Shown here: piece after piece, positions 44,192 to 52,752 of the stretch | How positions within the stretch are numbered: position 1 is the first letter of the stretch | How the letters are laid out: each line of letters begins with the position of its first letter | From: Clostridiaceae bacterium | GTDB taxonomy: Bacteria; Bacillota; Clostridia; Oscillospirales; Acutalibacteraceae | DNA: 64,000 nt | NCBI GenBank assembly: GCA_021769555.1 | Contig: JAETSR010000002.1 | Location: forward strand, 186,001 to 250,000 | Direction: 5' to 3' | Notes under the pieces: generated by a model | What the model saw: only the letters and a program-made list of their open reading frames with translations | What the model was told of the DNA's origin: nothing | Database searches by the model: none | Made by a program: the position numbers and the translations under genes

Positions 44192-44848
44192 TTGGCGAGT
44201 AAACAGATAACCCCTACCCGCATGGAGCTCACCCGCTTAAAGAAAAAGCTTGTCACCGCCACCAGGGGGCATAAGCTCCTTAAGGATAAGCGCGACGAGC
44301 TTATGCGCCAGTTTTTGGAGAAGGTCCGGGAGAATAAGGCCCTTCGGGAGCAGGTGGAGGCCGGCATAAAGGCTGCCAACAAGAACTTCCTCCTGGCCCG
44401 GGCGGGTATGCAGGACCAGGTGCTGAACACCGCCATGCTGGCCCCGAAGCAGAGGGTCTCTGTGGAGGCGGGCATGGAGAACGTCATGAGCGTGGAGATT
44501 CCCACCTTTGACTTCAAGACCCGCACCCCCGACCAGAACGATATCTTCTCCTACGGCTTCGCCTTTACCTCCAGCGATTTGGACGGCGCGGTGAAGTCCC
44601 TGGCGGATATTTTTCCCGATATGCTGAAGCTTGCGGAGATTGAGAAGTCCTGCCAGCTGATGGCTGTGGAGATTGAGAAGACCCGCCGCAGGGTGAACGC
44701 TTTGGAGCATGTGATGATTCCTGAGCTGCAGGCTAATATCAAGTATATTTCCATGAAGCTGGATGAGAACGAGCGCTCCACGCAGATTAGGCTTATGAAG
44801 GTCAAGGATATGGTGCTCAAGGAAGCGCATAATTACGAGACTTTCTGA
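44192..44848 (+). CDS. ntpD: V-type ATPase subunit D (central shaft)
   Basis: A 218-residue coiled-coil rotor subunit. TPTRMELTRLKKKLVTATRGHKLLKDKRDELMR is the typical N-terminal helix, and the C-terminal helix ends in RRRVNALEHVMIPELQANIKYISMKLDE and EREEFV-like charged residues. The start is TTG (44192) with AAAGGTGT upstream; no better ATG in frame. It is the last gene of the operon and is followed by a terminator. Confidence 0.93.
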   Translation: MASKQITPTRMELTRLKKKLVTATRGHKLLKDKRDELMRQFLEKVRENKALREQVEAGIKAANKNFLLARAGMQDQVLNTAMLAPKQRVSVEAGMENVMSVEIPTFDFKTRTPDQNDIFSYGFAFTSSDLDGAVKSLADIFPDMLKLAEIEKSCQLMAVEIEKTRRRVNALEHVMIPELQANIKYISMKLDENERSTQIRLMKVKDMVLKEAHNYETF

Positions 44849-44857
44849 TATACGCGC

Positions 44858-44885
44858 AAAAAGCAGGGCTTTTGCCCTGCTTTTT
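44858..44885. terminator. bidirectional terminator between the V-ATPase operon and gluQ
   Basis: AAAAAGCAGGGC and GCCCTGCTTTTT form a stem with a four-base loop flanked by A and T runs, so it can stop transcription from both sides. Confidence 0.88.
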
Positions 44886-44910
44886 CTTTTGAGCATGTTT
44901 TGGCCTGCGG

Positions 44911-44962
44911 CAAGACCGTGGGGCGCTGCCCCACACCCTGCCAGCTTAAGACCAGCTGGACC
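44911..44962 (+). repeat. dispersed double-hairpin repeat, family 2, copy C
   Basis: Two consecutive hairpins, GTGGGGCGCTGCCCCAC and CCAGCTTAAGACCAGCTGG, framed by CAAGACC and CTGGACC. The same layout occurs at 59962-60017 with different but paired stem bases. The right half overlaps the last codons of gluQ. Confidence 0.65.
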
Positions 44963-45869
44963 GGTCGAGTTTAACATCCTCCTTGCGAACCCTGTCCCAG
45001 CTAAAGCCCGCCGCCAGCTCCCGGGGGCTCGCCGCCTCCGGCCTGTCCGTCAGCCCCGCAAGCCAAGCCAGCCGCCCCACTATCTCCTCGGCGCTGAACC
45101 TCTCTTTAAGGGATTCCAGCCCCATGTCCGCGTCCCGCTTTGAGAGCCGCCTGCCGTCGTCGGCCAGGAGCATGGGGATATGGGCGAACTCCGGCTCGGG
45201 GAGCCCTAGGAGCCGGTAGAGGTAGAGCTGCCGGGGGGTCGAGCTCAATAGGTCCCGCCCCCGGACCACCTGGGTGACCCCCATGGCCCCGTCGTCGGCC
45301 ACCACCGCCAGCTGGTAGGCGAACACGCCATCCGAGCGCCGCAGGAGAAAATCCCCGCAGTCCCTAGGGAGGTCCTGCTCCTGCCAGCCGTAGTGCAGGT
45401 CCCGAAAGCCCACCGTCCCGCTCACTCTCAGCCGCATGGCCGGGGCACGCTCACGGCTTTTCTCCGCAATCTCAGCCTCGCTCAGCCCCCGGCACCTCCC
45501 CTGGTAGATATAGTCGCCGTCCGAGGCGTGAGGTGCGTCCGCGGCGTGAAGCTCAGCCCGGCTGCAAAAGCATGGGTACACAAGCCCTTGTGCCGCGAGC
45601 TTATCCAGGCACTCCTGATAGTACCCGCCCCGCTCCGACTGCCAGTATGGCCCCTCGTCCCATGAGAGGCCCAGGAAGTCTAAGTCCCGCATAAGCTGCT
45701 CCGCGTACTCAACGCTGGTGCGCTGGGTATCGAGATTCTCCATGCGCAAAATCACCCTGCCGCCCCTCGACCTTGCGGAGAGCCACGCCAGCAGACAGCT
45801 GAACAGGTTCCCCAGGTGCATACTGCCGCTGGGTGTCGGCGCGAACCGGCCCACTACATTTTGCGTCAC
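44946..45869 (-). CDS. gluQ: glutamyl-Q tRNA(Asp) synthetase
   Basis: A 307-residue paralogue of the glutamyl-tRNA synthetase catalytic domain, without the anticodon-binding domain. The HIGH-like motif is PTPSGSMHLGN and the KMSKS-like motif DGRRLSKRD. Zinc ligands CFC and YIYQGRC match GluQRS. It attaches glutamate to queuosine in tRNA-Asp. The stop codon lies inside the family 2 repeat; the start overlaps the cinA stop by four bases. Confidence 0.9.
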   Translation of the reverse strand: MTQNVVGRFAPTPSGSMHLGNLFSCLLAWLSARSRGGRVILRMENLDTQRTSVEYAEQLMRDLDFLGLSWDEGPYWQSERGGYYQECLDKLAAQGLVYPCFCSRAELHAADAPHASDGDYIYQGRCRGLSEAEIAEKSRERAPAMRLRVSGTVGFRDLHYGWQEQDLPRDCGDFLLRRSDGVFAYQLAVVADDGAMGVTQVVRGRDLLSSTPRQLYLYRLLGLPEPEFAHIPMLLADDGRRLSKRDADMGLESLKERFSAEEIVGRLAWLAGLTDRPEAASPRELAAGFSWDRVRKEDVKLDRSSWS

Positions 45870-47119
45870 TTCTCTATCACCGGCATACCAGCCAAGTACC
45901 GGCGCACCATGTCCAGGGCCTGGGAGGCCGCGCAGTGCCTGTGCCAGTCCCGGCTCTTAGTGCGCCCGATGGGTGAGCGCTTTGTAACCCAGGTGCTCTC
46001 GCCGTCGCTCAGGGCGATATAGATGAGCCCCACCGGCTTCTCGGGAGTTCCCCCCTCGGGCCCGGCTATCCCGGTAATGCCAACGCCCAAATCGCTGCCG
46101 CTGCGGCGCACAATGCCCTCGGCCATGGCCCGGGCCGTCTCCTCGCTGACAGCGCCGTGCGCCTCAAGGGTCTCGTGGGGCACGCCCAGAAGCGCTTCTT
46201 TAGCCTCGTTGGCATAGGTCACCACGCCCATATGAAACACCCCGGAGGAACCGGAAACGTCGGTTATGCGCTTACTGAGTAGCCCGCCGGTGCAGGATTC
46301 GGCAGTGGCAAGGGTCTTGCCCTGGGCCGAAAGCTCCTTTACCACCAGCTCCTCAAGGCTGTCTATATCCACGCTGTACACAAAATTCCCCAGCCGCTTT
46401 CTTATCTCCCCGATAAGGGGCCCGCACATTTCGTCGGCCTCCTCATGGGAATGGGCCTTGGCCGTGACCCGCAGATAGCACTCCCCCTCGTTGGCGTATG
46501 GGGCCAGGGTGGGGTTCTCCGAGTCCATCAAATCGTCCATCATCTGGGCCACCGGAGCCTCACCCCTTCCATATATATGCACGTTATGGGACACGATGGT
46601 GTACTCCTGGCTCTTTTTGAGATAGGGCACGGCGTAGTTATTGAGCATTGGCGCAAGCTCCGAAGGCGGGCCGGGGAGCATTATCACCGTGCAGCCGTTC
46701 TCAGCCTCAAAAGCACATCCGGGAGCCGTGCCGTTGTCGTTTTGGAGCACATGGCACCCCTCCGGCAGCCATGCCTGCTTTGCCTGGTTCTCGCTCACAT
46801 GCTTCTCGTTGAAGTAGTTCTGTATGCGCCGAAGGCTCTCCTCATGGAGCACCAGCTTCTTCCCCGCCGCGGCGGCAGTGGTCTCCTTAGTCAGGTCGTC
46901 GGTGGTGGGCCCGAGCCCGCCGGTCATGATGAGCAGGTCGCTCCGGGCTATGGCCCCCTCCACAGCCTCTCTCAGCCGCCGGGGGTTGTCCCCTACCACG
47001 CAGGTGTGCATAAGGTCAATGCCCAGCTCGGAGAGGGCCCGGGCGACTATGGCCGTGTCGGTGTTGACTACCGCGCCGAGTAAGAGCTCGGTGCCCACGG
47101 AAATTATTTCTGCGTTCAT
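45866..47119 (-). CDS. cinA: CinA, nicotinamide-nucleotide amidase / competence-damage protein
   Basis: A 417-residue two-domain protein. The N-terminal molybdopterin-binding-like domain has AEIISVGTELLLGAVVNTD and TGGLGPTTDDLT; the C-terminal deamidase domain has TAESCTGGLLSKRITDVSG and VGITGIAGPEGG. The amidase converts NMN to nicotinate mononucleotide in pyridine nucleotide recycling; nadE lies further along the same strand. The ATG at 47119 follows GGAGG at eight bases; an upstream ATG is in frame but contains that site. The start of gluQ overlaps its stop. Confidence 0.94.
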   Translation of the reverse strand: MNAEIISVGTELLLGAVVNTDTAIVARALSELGIDLMHTCVVGDNPRRLREAVEGAIARSDLLIMTGGLGPTTDDLTKETTAAAAGKKLVLHEESLRRIQNYFNEKHVSENQAKQAWLPEGCHVLQNDNGTAPGCAFEAENGCTVIMLPGPPSELAPMLNNYAVPYLKKSQEYTIVSHNVHIYGRGEAPVAQMMDDLMDSENPTLAPYANEGECYLRVTAKAHSHEEADEMCGPLIGEIRKRLGNFVYSVDIDSLEELVVKELSAQGKTLATAESCTGGLLSKRITDVSGSSGVFHMGVVTYANEAKEALLGVPHETLEAHGAVSEETARAMAEGIVRRSGSDLGVGITGIAGPEGGTPEKPVGLIYIALSDGESTWVTKRSPIGRTKSRDWHRHCAASQALDMVRRYLAGMPVIEK

Positions 47120-47138
47120 GTTATCAGCCTCCATAATA

Positions 47139-47798
47139 TCATTTTATAAAGCCCAGCACCTGGAGCAGACTCCCCGCGCTCTCAACTCCCTCCGGCACAG
47201 CTCTCCCGGCCCGGTTGAGCCATACCGCAGGTATGCCCGCCTGACCCGCGCCCCGCACGTCGCTGGAAATTGAGTCCCCGGCATGGATAACCTCACCGGG
47301 TGTCAGCCCGGTGCTCTCCAGCGCCAGCCGGAACAGCTCCCCTCTCGGCTTATAGGCCCGCGCGTCCTCAGAGGTGAACACTCCGGCGGGCGCGAGCTGG
47401 TGATATTCCAGCGCGGCTTTAATGTCATGAGTATCTATATTTGACAGAATATATATTGGCACAGGGCAGCGCTCAAAGAAAGCTTTCGAGTCCTCGAAAA
47501 TGTCCGGGCTCCTCCAATAGGCGAACATCCTGCCGCTAAGCTCCCCAAAGTCAGCACTTGAGCCGAAGCACTCAATGGTATTCCTCAGCGACCTTACCTC
47601 AAGCTCCCGCTGGGTCTCGAAGCTCTCCCCATGGGCCGCCGCGCACATCCCCTGGAACTGCTCCCACCAGAACCGCCCGATATCCTCCGCGCTCCCGGTA
47701 CTGCCGGTGTCAATAATAATTCGGGTTATCTCCCGGATGATATCGCCGTCCTCGTGCACCACTGTGCCGTAAAAGTCCAGAAAAACCCCTCTTGTCAT
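47139..47798 (-). CDS. HAD-superfamily hydrolase
   Basis: A 219-residue haloacid dehalogenase-like protein. Motif I is FLDFYGTVV, where the nucleophile aspartate is kept but the usual second aspartate is tyrosine; motif II is YILSNID, and motif IV is HAGDSISSDVRGAGQAG. The substrate is unknown. The ATG at 47798 is taken; a TTG at 47819 would extend it into the GNAT gene's 3' end. It lies between that gene and cinA. Confidence 0.82.
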   Translation of the reverse strand: MTRGVFLDFYGTVVHEDGDIIREITRIIIDTGSTGSAEDIGRFWWEQFQGMCAAAHGESFETQRELEVRSLRNTIECFGSSADFGELSGRMFAYWRSPDIFEDSKAFFERCPVPIYILSNIDTHDIKAALEYHQLAPAGVFTSEDARAYKPRGELFRLALESTGLTPGEVIHAGDSISSDVRGAGQAGIPAVWLNRAGRAVPEGVESAGSLLQVLGFIK

Positions 47799-47806
47799 AA
47801 AAACTC

Positions 47807-48673
47807 TCACTTCCCCCAAAACGTCCAGGAAACCTTCTCGCTGTACCCAATCTTCGCGTAAAACTCATTCCCCCCGCCGGTCATATGTGTGGCCCCCAGG
47901 GGCTTCATGCGCCTATAGAGCTCCGACAGGGCCGCCGCCGCAAGCCCCCTATGCCTGTACTCCGGCACGGTGCACAGAGGCTCCATATAAGCAAGCCCAT
48001 TCTCCGGCACCCACCACATCCCGGCGTAGCACACGTACTCGCCCTTCTCGTTCATCACGGCTATGGCGTATTCAGGGGTCGAGTGCGGGGCGTTTATCAG
48101 CTCGTAGGCGTACTCATACTCCCCGTCCCAGGGACCCTCCTCGGCCTCATGGTCGAAACCCTTCCAGCAGCACTCCGAGGCCTTCGCCGGGTCCACGCCT
48201 CCTATCTCCGTGAATTTGAAGCCCTCGGGCAGGGGATAGTTCAGGGGTTTATTGAAGTCGTATATCATATCGTCATAGCCCCCGCACCGGGCAAAGCCCG
48301 CTGTTTCAGCGGCTTTTAGGAGCGCCGTCTGCCCGCCGAAGATGACGAGCTTCAGCCCGCCATCGGGGGCCATATGCTTTTCGGCGTACTCCACCATCTC
48401 CGGCGCCAGCTCCTCATAGCCCTCCCGAAGGCTGAAATACACGTCGCTCACCGGGTTCTCGTGGAAACAGAAGCCCACTATCCGCTCACTGTCCTTCCAG
48501 ATACGGCAGCGGTGCAGATGGGACTTGTCCATCCAGCTGGACACAAGGGCGTACTCCCAGAAGGGCGCGGGCACGCCGCCGCCCCAGTCCCGGCGGTAGT
48601 TTTCCAGCATGAAGTCATATACGGCCATATGGTCGCTTAAAATGCTGAACTGTTTGGTTGTGATATTTTTCAT
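47807..48673 (-). CDS. GNAT-family acetyltransferase, two-domain
   Basis: A 288-residue protein with the acetyl-CoA motif CTVPEYRHRGLAAAALSELYRRM in the C-terminal half and a related, degenerate N-terminal half. It ends GNEFYAKIGYSEKVSWTFWGK, typical for this group. The substrate is unknown. The ATG at 48673 follows AGAGGTG; an in-frame GTG lies six bases upstream. It is close behind thiI (eight-base gap). Confidence 0.82.
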   Translation of the reverse strand: MKNITTKQFSILSDHMAVYDFMLENYRRDWGGGVPAPFWEYALVSSWMDKSHLHRCRIWKDSERIVGFCFHENPVSDVYFSLREGYEELAPEMVEYAEKHMAPDGGLKLVIFGGQTALLKAAETAGFARCGGYDDMIYDFNKPLNYPLPEGFKFTEIGGVDPAKASECCWKGFDHEAEEGPWDGEYEYAYELINAPHSTPEYAIAVMNEKGEYVCYAGMWWVPENGLAYMEPLCTVPEYRHRGLAAAALSELYRRMKPLGATHMTGGGNEFYAKIGYSEKVSWTFWGK

Positions 48674-48681
48674 AGTCACCT

Positions 48682-49866
48682 CTATATATTCTCATACGCG
48701 TTAATGTGCATTGTCTTCACATCCCCCAGGGCCTCCCCAAGGAGCTTTTCGCCCTCAATGGCCCCCTCTCCCCGCTCCACCATCTGTAGGTTCGGCTTTG
48801 TGCGTGGGTGCTTGGGGGTGAAGATGGTACAGCAGTCCTCATAGGGCTCAATGGAGATATCGAAGGTGTCTATCCTTCTCGCTATCTTCACTATCTCCGA
48901 CTTGTCGCTGCCGATAAGTGGCCTGAACACCGGCATGTTCACCACCGCGTCCGTGCAGGCGATGGCCTGGATGGTCTGGCTGGCCACCTGCCCCAGGCTC
49001 TCCCCGGTGATAATGGCAAGGCAGCCCTCTTCTTCGGCTATCCGCTGGGCGGCCCGGAGCATGTACCGGCGCAGTATCACCGTGCCCAGCTCCTCGGGGC
49101 AGCGTTCCCGTATCTCCTCCTGTAAATGGGTCAGCTCCACGGTTATAAGCTTTATGCGCCCGGCGTACTCGCTGACCTTTCTCAGCAGGCGCACAACTTT
49201 ATCGTGGGCCAGCTCACTGGTGTACGGGGGGCTCGAGAAGTGTATGGCCGTGAGCTCCACCCCGCGCTTGGCCATGGTCCACGCGGCCACCGGGCTGTCA
49301 AGTCCCCCGCTTATGAGCACCGCCGCCTTTCCCCCGCAGCCTACAGGTATCCCCCCGGCCCCGGGCTTCGCGTCCGAGTGGACAAAGGCGTGCTCCTCCC
49401 GGACCTCCACCCAGACGGTGATATCCGGCTCATGCACGTCAACTTTAAGGTGAGGATATTTTTCCAAAAGATACGCCCCCACCTCCGCGGCTATCTCCGG
49501 GGACTTTAGGGGGAACTTCTTGTCGCTGCGCTTGCACTCCACCTTAAAGGTGCCCGCCAGCTCCAGCTCGTCCCGAAGGTACTCCCCGGCCTTCTCCTGT
49601 ATTTTGGAGAGCTCCTTCTCAGTGCTCCCGGCCCTTGTATAGCCCACCGCGCCGAAGACCTTCGCACAGCGCTCCTCGGCCAAGTCCATGTCGGCATTAT
49701 CGTCAAGGGGCTCCACATAGATGGTGGACTGCTTTGACGTCACCGAAAACTCACCGGCGCTTTGAAGCCTCCGGCGAATATTCTTCATCATTATCTCCTC
49801 GAAGCTCCGGCGGTTCAGCCCCTTGAGGGCTATCTCACCCAGCTTCAGAAGTATTACCTCTCCCAT
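48682..49866 (-). CDS. thiI: tRNA 4-thiouridine sulfurtransferase
   Basis: A 394-residue protein: N-terminal ferredoxin-like and THUMP domains, then the PP-loop ATPase domain with ISGGLDSPVAAWTMAKRG. It lacks the C-terminal rhodanese domain of the E. coli enzyme, like other Firmicute ThiI proteins, which get sulfur from a dedicated cysteine desulfurase. Such a gene lies two genes upstream on the same strand (50555). It makes 4-thiouridine in tRNA and may also supply sulfur for thiamine. Confidence 0.93.
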   Translation of the reverse strand: MGEVILLKLGEIALKGLNRRSFEEIMMKNIRRRLQSAGEFSVTSKQSTIYVEPLDDNADMDLAEERCAKVFGAVGYTRAGSTEKELSKIQEKAGEYLRDELELAGTFKVECKRSDKKFPLKSPEIAAEVGAYLLEKYPHLKVDVHEPDITVWVEVREEHAFVHSDAKPGAGGIPVGCGGKAAVLISGGLDSPVAAWTMAKRGVELTAIHFSSPPYTSELAHDKVVRLLRKVSEYAGRIKLITVELTHLQEEIRERCPEELGTVILRRYMLRAAQRIAEEEGCLAIITGESLGQVASQTIQAIACTDAVVNMPVFRPLIGSDKSEIVKIARRIDTFDISIEPYEDCCTIFTPKHPRTKPNLQMVERGEGAIEGEKLLGEALGDVKTMHINAYENI

Positions 49867-49869
49867 TGC

Positions 49870-50568
49870 CTACCTCCTGTTCCGTTCCACAAAATTCACC
49901 AGCTCCCGAAGGTTCCCGATGGTCCACTGGTCCTCGGGCTCTATGCCCTGCCGGTCCAGCAGGAAGGAGGTGAAGCCCAGCTTCCTTGCCCCCTCGGCCT
50001 CGGGCCTGTAGTCGTCCACATAAAGGGACTCCTCCGCTGTGACCCCCTGGGCCTCTAAAGCCGCGTTGAAGATGATGGGGTCGGGCTTGCCCGCGCCCAC
50101 TAATGAGCTTGCGGTGAAGCTTGTGAAGTATTTATGCAGCCCGCAGTCCAGCAGGGTCATCTCCAAAGAGGGAGCTGAGTCGCTTATCACCCCCAGCTTA
50201 TAGCCCTTGAACTGAAAATATTCCAGCACCTCCACGGTCTCGGGGTAGGGGTGCTTTTTTAAGTACCAGAGCTTTTCCACCAGCATGTCCGCCCGCTCAG
50301 AGCGCTTCTCCGTTATGCCCAGGTCGTCGAAGACATAGAGATACCACTGCCTGAAAAATTCCAGCTCCTCCTCCACCGTATGGTAGGGGGCGAAGGGGAA
50401 ATTCCCCCTCATCACCCGGTTGAATACCTCCATAAAGTAGTCGTAGGAGTTGTTGAGGTTCTTGCCGCTCCACTCCTTTATGCAGTTATTGCGGAAGGCC
50501 GTCCACTCCGGGTCCCCCCGCACCAGGGTGCCGTCCCTGTCGAAGAAAACCGCCTTATACTTCCCCAT
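49870..50568 (-). CDS. HAD-family hydrolase
   Basis: A 232-residue phosphatase-like HAD protein with canonical motif I AVFFDRDGTLV, motif II GVISDSAPS, and motif III/IV in GAGKPDPIIF and LYVDDYRPEAEGARKLG. Substrate unknown; related proteins dephosphorylate small sugar or nucleotide phosphates. The ATG at 50568 overlaps the cysteine desulfurase stop by 14 bases, so it is coupled between that gene and thiI. Confidence 0.85.
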   Translation of the reverse strand: MGKYKAVFFDRDGTLVRGDPEWTAFRNNCIKEWSGKNLNNSYDYFMEVFNRVMRGNFPFAPYHTVEEELEFFRQWYLYVFDDLGITEKRSERADMLVEKLWYLKKHPYPETVEVLEYFQFKGYKLGVISDSAPSLEMTLLDCGLHKYFTSFTASSLVGAGKPDPIIFNAALEAQGVTAEESLYVDDYRPEAEGARKLGFTSFLLDRQGIEPEDQWTIGNLRELVNFVERNRR

Positions 50569-51703
50569 TATGCCTCTCCCTCTCAAGGCTCTCAAGCCCG
50601 GCCCTCAGGCCCTCAATAAGCGCGTATACGTCCTCCCCGGTGCTGAACCGTGAAAAGCTCACACGTATGGCCGAGCCCACCCGCTCCCGGGGAAGGCCCA
50701 TGGCCTCCAGGACATGGCTGGGGCTAGCCCGCCCGCAGGCCGAGCCGGACGATACGTATACCCCCCGCTGGGCCAGAAAGTGCAGCATGGTCTCAGCCCG
50801 CACGCCCACAGCCGAGAGGTTCACGATATATGGCAAGCCATCCATAGGCAAGTTTACCTCGACCCCGCTGAGCCCGGCCAGCTCTCTTAAAAGGAGCTCC
50901 CTCAGACTATCTGCCTTTTCCAGTGTCTCAGAGGCCTTCGGGGCCAGCTCCACCGCCTTTGCAAAGGCGCAGATAAGGGGCAGGCTCTCCGTCCCGGAGC
51001 GGAGCCCTCGCTCCTGGCCGCCGCCGTAGACTATGGGCAGCACCCGGGCACCCTTCTTCACATACAGCGCGCCCACACCCTTCGGGCCGTGGACCTTGTG
51101 CCCGCTGACGGTGCAAAGGTCCGCGCCCAGGCTCTTTACAGTAAAGTCCAGCTTGCAGAAGGCCTGTACACAGTCCGTATGCAGGAGCGCCGGGGCCTTC
51201 TTCCGCTTTATTGCCCGGGCCGCCGCCTGTACGGGCAGTATGGCCCCGGTCTCGTTGTTGCAGAGCATTATGCTGACAAGTACCGTCTCGGGCCCTATGG
51301 CGCTCTCAAGCTCACCTATGTCTATATTTCCATTCGGGTCTGGGGCAAGATACGTCACCTTAAACCCCTCGCCTTCAAGCTCCTTACAGGCGTTCAGCAC
51401 CGAGTCGTGTTCAATCTGAGTTGTGACGATATGCCGTCCCATGCGCTTTCTGGCCCGGGCCGCCCCCAGCACCGCCAGGTTATTGGCCTCAGTGCCCCCG
51501 CCGGTAAAAATTATCTCCTCCGGCCCGGCGCCCAGCCGCCTGGCTATTGCCTCCCGGGCCCGGTCCAGCTCCTTTTTGGCCTGAAAGCCCAGGGTATGCA
51601 GGGAGGATGGGTTGCCGTAGCACCCGGTCATCAGGCGCAGAGCCTCCTCAGCCGCCTCGGGGAGCACCCGGGTGGTAGCGGAATTATCCAGATAGTGTTC
51701 CAT
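50555..51703 (-). CDS. cysteine desulfurase (IscS/NifS-like)
   Basis: A 382-residue PLP enzyme. The PLP lysine is in VSGHKVHGPKG, and the sulfur-carrying cysteine in SSGSACGRASPSHVL; the N-terminal YLDNSATTRVLPEA is typical. The flexible catalytic loop is short, similar to NifZ/YrvO-type desulfurases. Genes for a HAD protein and thiI follow, so it most likely supplies sulfur for 4-thiouridine synthesis. Confidence 0.93.
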   Translation of the reverse strand: MEHYLDNSATTRVLPEAAEEALRLMTGCYGNPSSLHTLGFQAKKELDRAREAIARRLGAGPEEIIFTGGGTEANNLAVLGAARARKRMGRHIVTTQIEHDSVLNACKELEGEGFKVTYLAPDPNGNIDIGELESAIGPETVLVSIMLCNNETGAILPVQAAARAIKRKKAPALLHTDCVQAFCKLDFTVKSLGADLCTVSGHKVHGPKGVGALYVKKGARVLPIVYGGGQERGLRSGTESLPLICAFAKAVELAPKASETLEKADSLRELLLRELAGLSGVEVNLPMDGLPYIVNLSAVGVRAETMLHFLAQRGVYVSSGSACGRASPSHVLEAMGLPRERVGSAIRVSFSRFSTGEDVYALIEGLRAGLESLERERHNGEV

Positions 51704-51720
51704 GATATCCTGTTATCCCC

Positions 51721-52734
51721 TTAAAGCTTCCTGTAGCCGGTCGCAAAGTCCACTGTATTTTTCAGCGCCTCTCCCCTGAGGAAACGCCCGAGGTTCTCCG
51801 CAAATATTTCCACTATCCTCTCATGGGTCTCCTTCAGGTGATACCCCCCGGACACATGTGGCGTTATCACCGCCGTGGGCAGGCCCCATAGCCTGTGGCC
51901 CTTAGGCAGCGGCTCCGGCTCGGTCACGTCTAAACCGGCCCCGCCCAAATGCCCGCTCTCCAAAGCGTCGCACAACGCGTCCGTGTCGATGATATACCCC
52001 CGGCCCACATTGAGCACCACTGCCCCGGGCTTCATTCTCCCTATCCGCTCCCTGCCGAGCATTCCCCTTGTCTCGGGGGTGCCCGGAAGGGTCACGGCCA
52101 CAACGTCGGCCCTGGGCAGAAGCTCGTCCAGCTCGTGGGTAAGGTGCACCTCGTCCGCATAGTCCGGCTTACTGCCGTCCTTCCGGCGCAGACCGATAAC
52201 ATAGGCCCCCATGGCCTTGCAGAGCCGCCCGAAGCTCCCGCCGATGTCCCCCATGCCCATTATGAGCACCGTGGACCCCAGCAGAGTGCGCACCTCTCCC
52301 TTGCTGCCCCAGTCCTCCCGGAGCTGGGCGTCCCTGTAGAGCTCCAGCTTCTTGTAAATCATCAGGAGCGTGCCGAGCATATGCTCGGAGATAGCCAGGC
52401 CGTAGGCCCCGGTGGCGTTTGTGAGCGCCGCGCCCTCTGGCAGTACCCCCGGCTTAATATAGGGCTCCACCCCGGCGCTGCTGGTCTGCAGCCACTGCAA
52501 ATTCTTTGCGCGCATCAAAAGCTCCGGCTGGACGTTGCCCAGTATGGCGTCGGCCCAGGCGATGTCCTCCTCCGTCACCAGCTCCGCCGGGAGCAGGTCC
52601 GGGAACGGCAGGGCGCCTCCCCGCCCTGAGGGCAGGGCCTCCCCCAGCCTGTAGCGCACGTCCGCGCCCTCCCGCTCCAGGGACTCACGCTGCTTCTGTG
52701 ATACCGGCACAGTTACCAATATATTTTTCATCAT
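51721..52734 (-). CDS. D-2-hydroxyacid dehydrogenase
   Basis: A 337-residue NAD(P)-dependent dehydrogenase. The nucleotide-binding loop is MGMGDIGGSFGRLC, the catalytic residues are the arginine in LNVGRGYIID, glutamate in VTEPEPLPKGH and histidine in ITPHVSGGYH. The substrate could be glyoxylate, hydroxypyruvate or another 2-oxoacid. The ribosome binding site GAGGTG overlaps the start region of a pair of ATG codons. It lies between nadE and the desulfurase. Confidence 0.9.
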   Translation of the reverse strand: MMKNILVTVPVSQKQRESLEREGADVRYRLGEALPSGRGGALPFPDLLPAELVTEEDIAWADAILGNVQPELLMRAKNLQWLQTSSAGVEPYIKPGVLPEGAALTNATGAYGLAISEHMLGTLLMIYKKLELYRDAQLREDWGSKGEVRTLLGSTVLIMGMGDIGGSFGRLCKAMGAYVIGLRRKDGSKPDYADEVHLTHELDELLPRADVVAVTLPGTPETRGMLGRERIGRMKPGAVVLNVGRGYIIDTDALCDALESGHLGGAGLDVTEPEPLPKGHRLWGLPTAVITPHVSGGYHLKETHERIVEIFAENLGRFLRGEALKNTVDFATGYRKL

Positions 52735-52752
52735 ATTTCACCTCAATAATCA

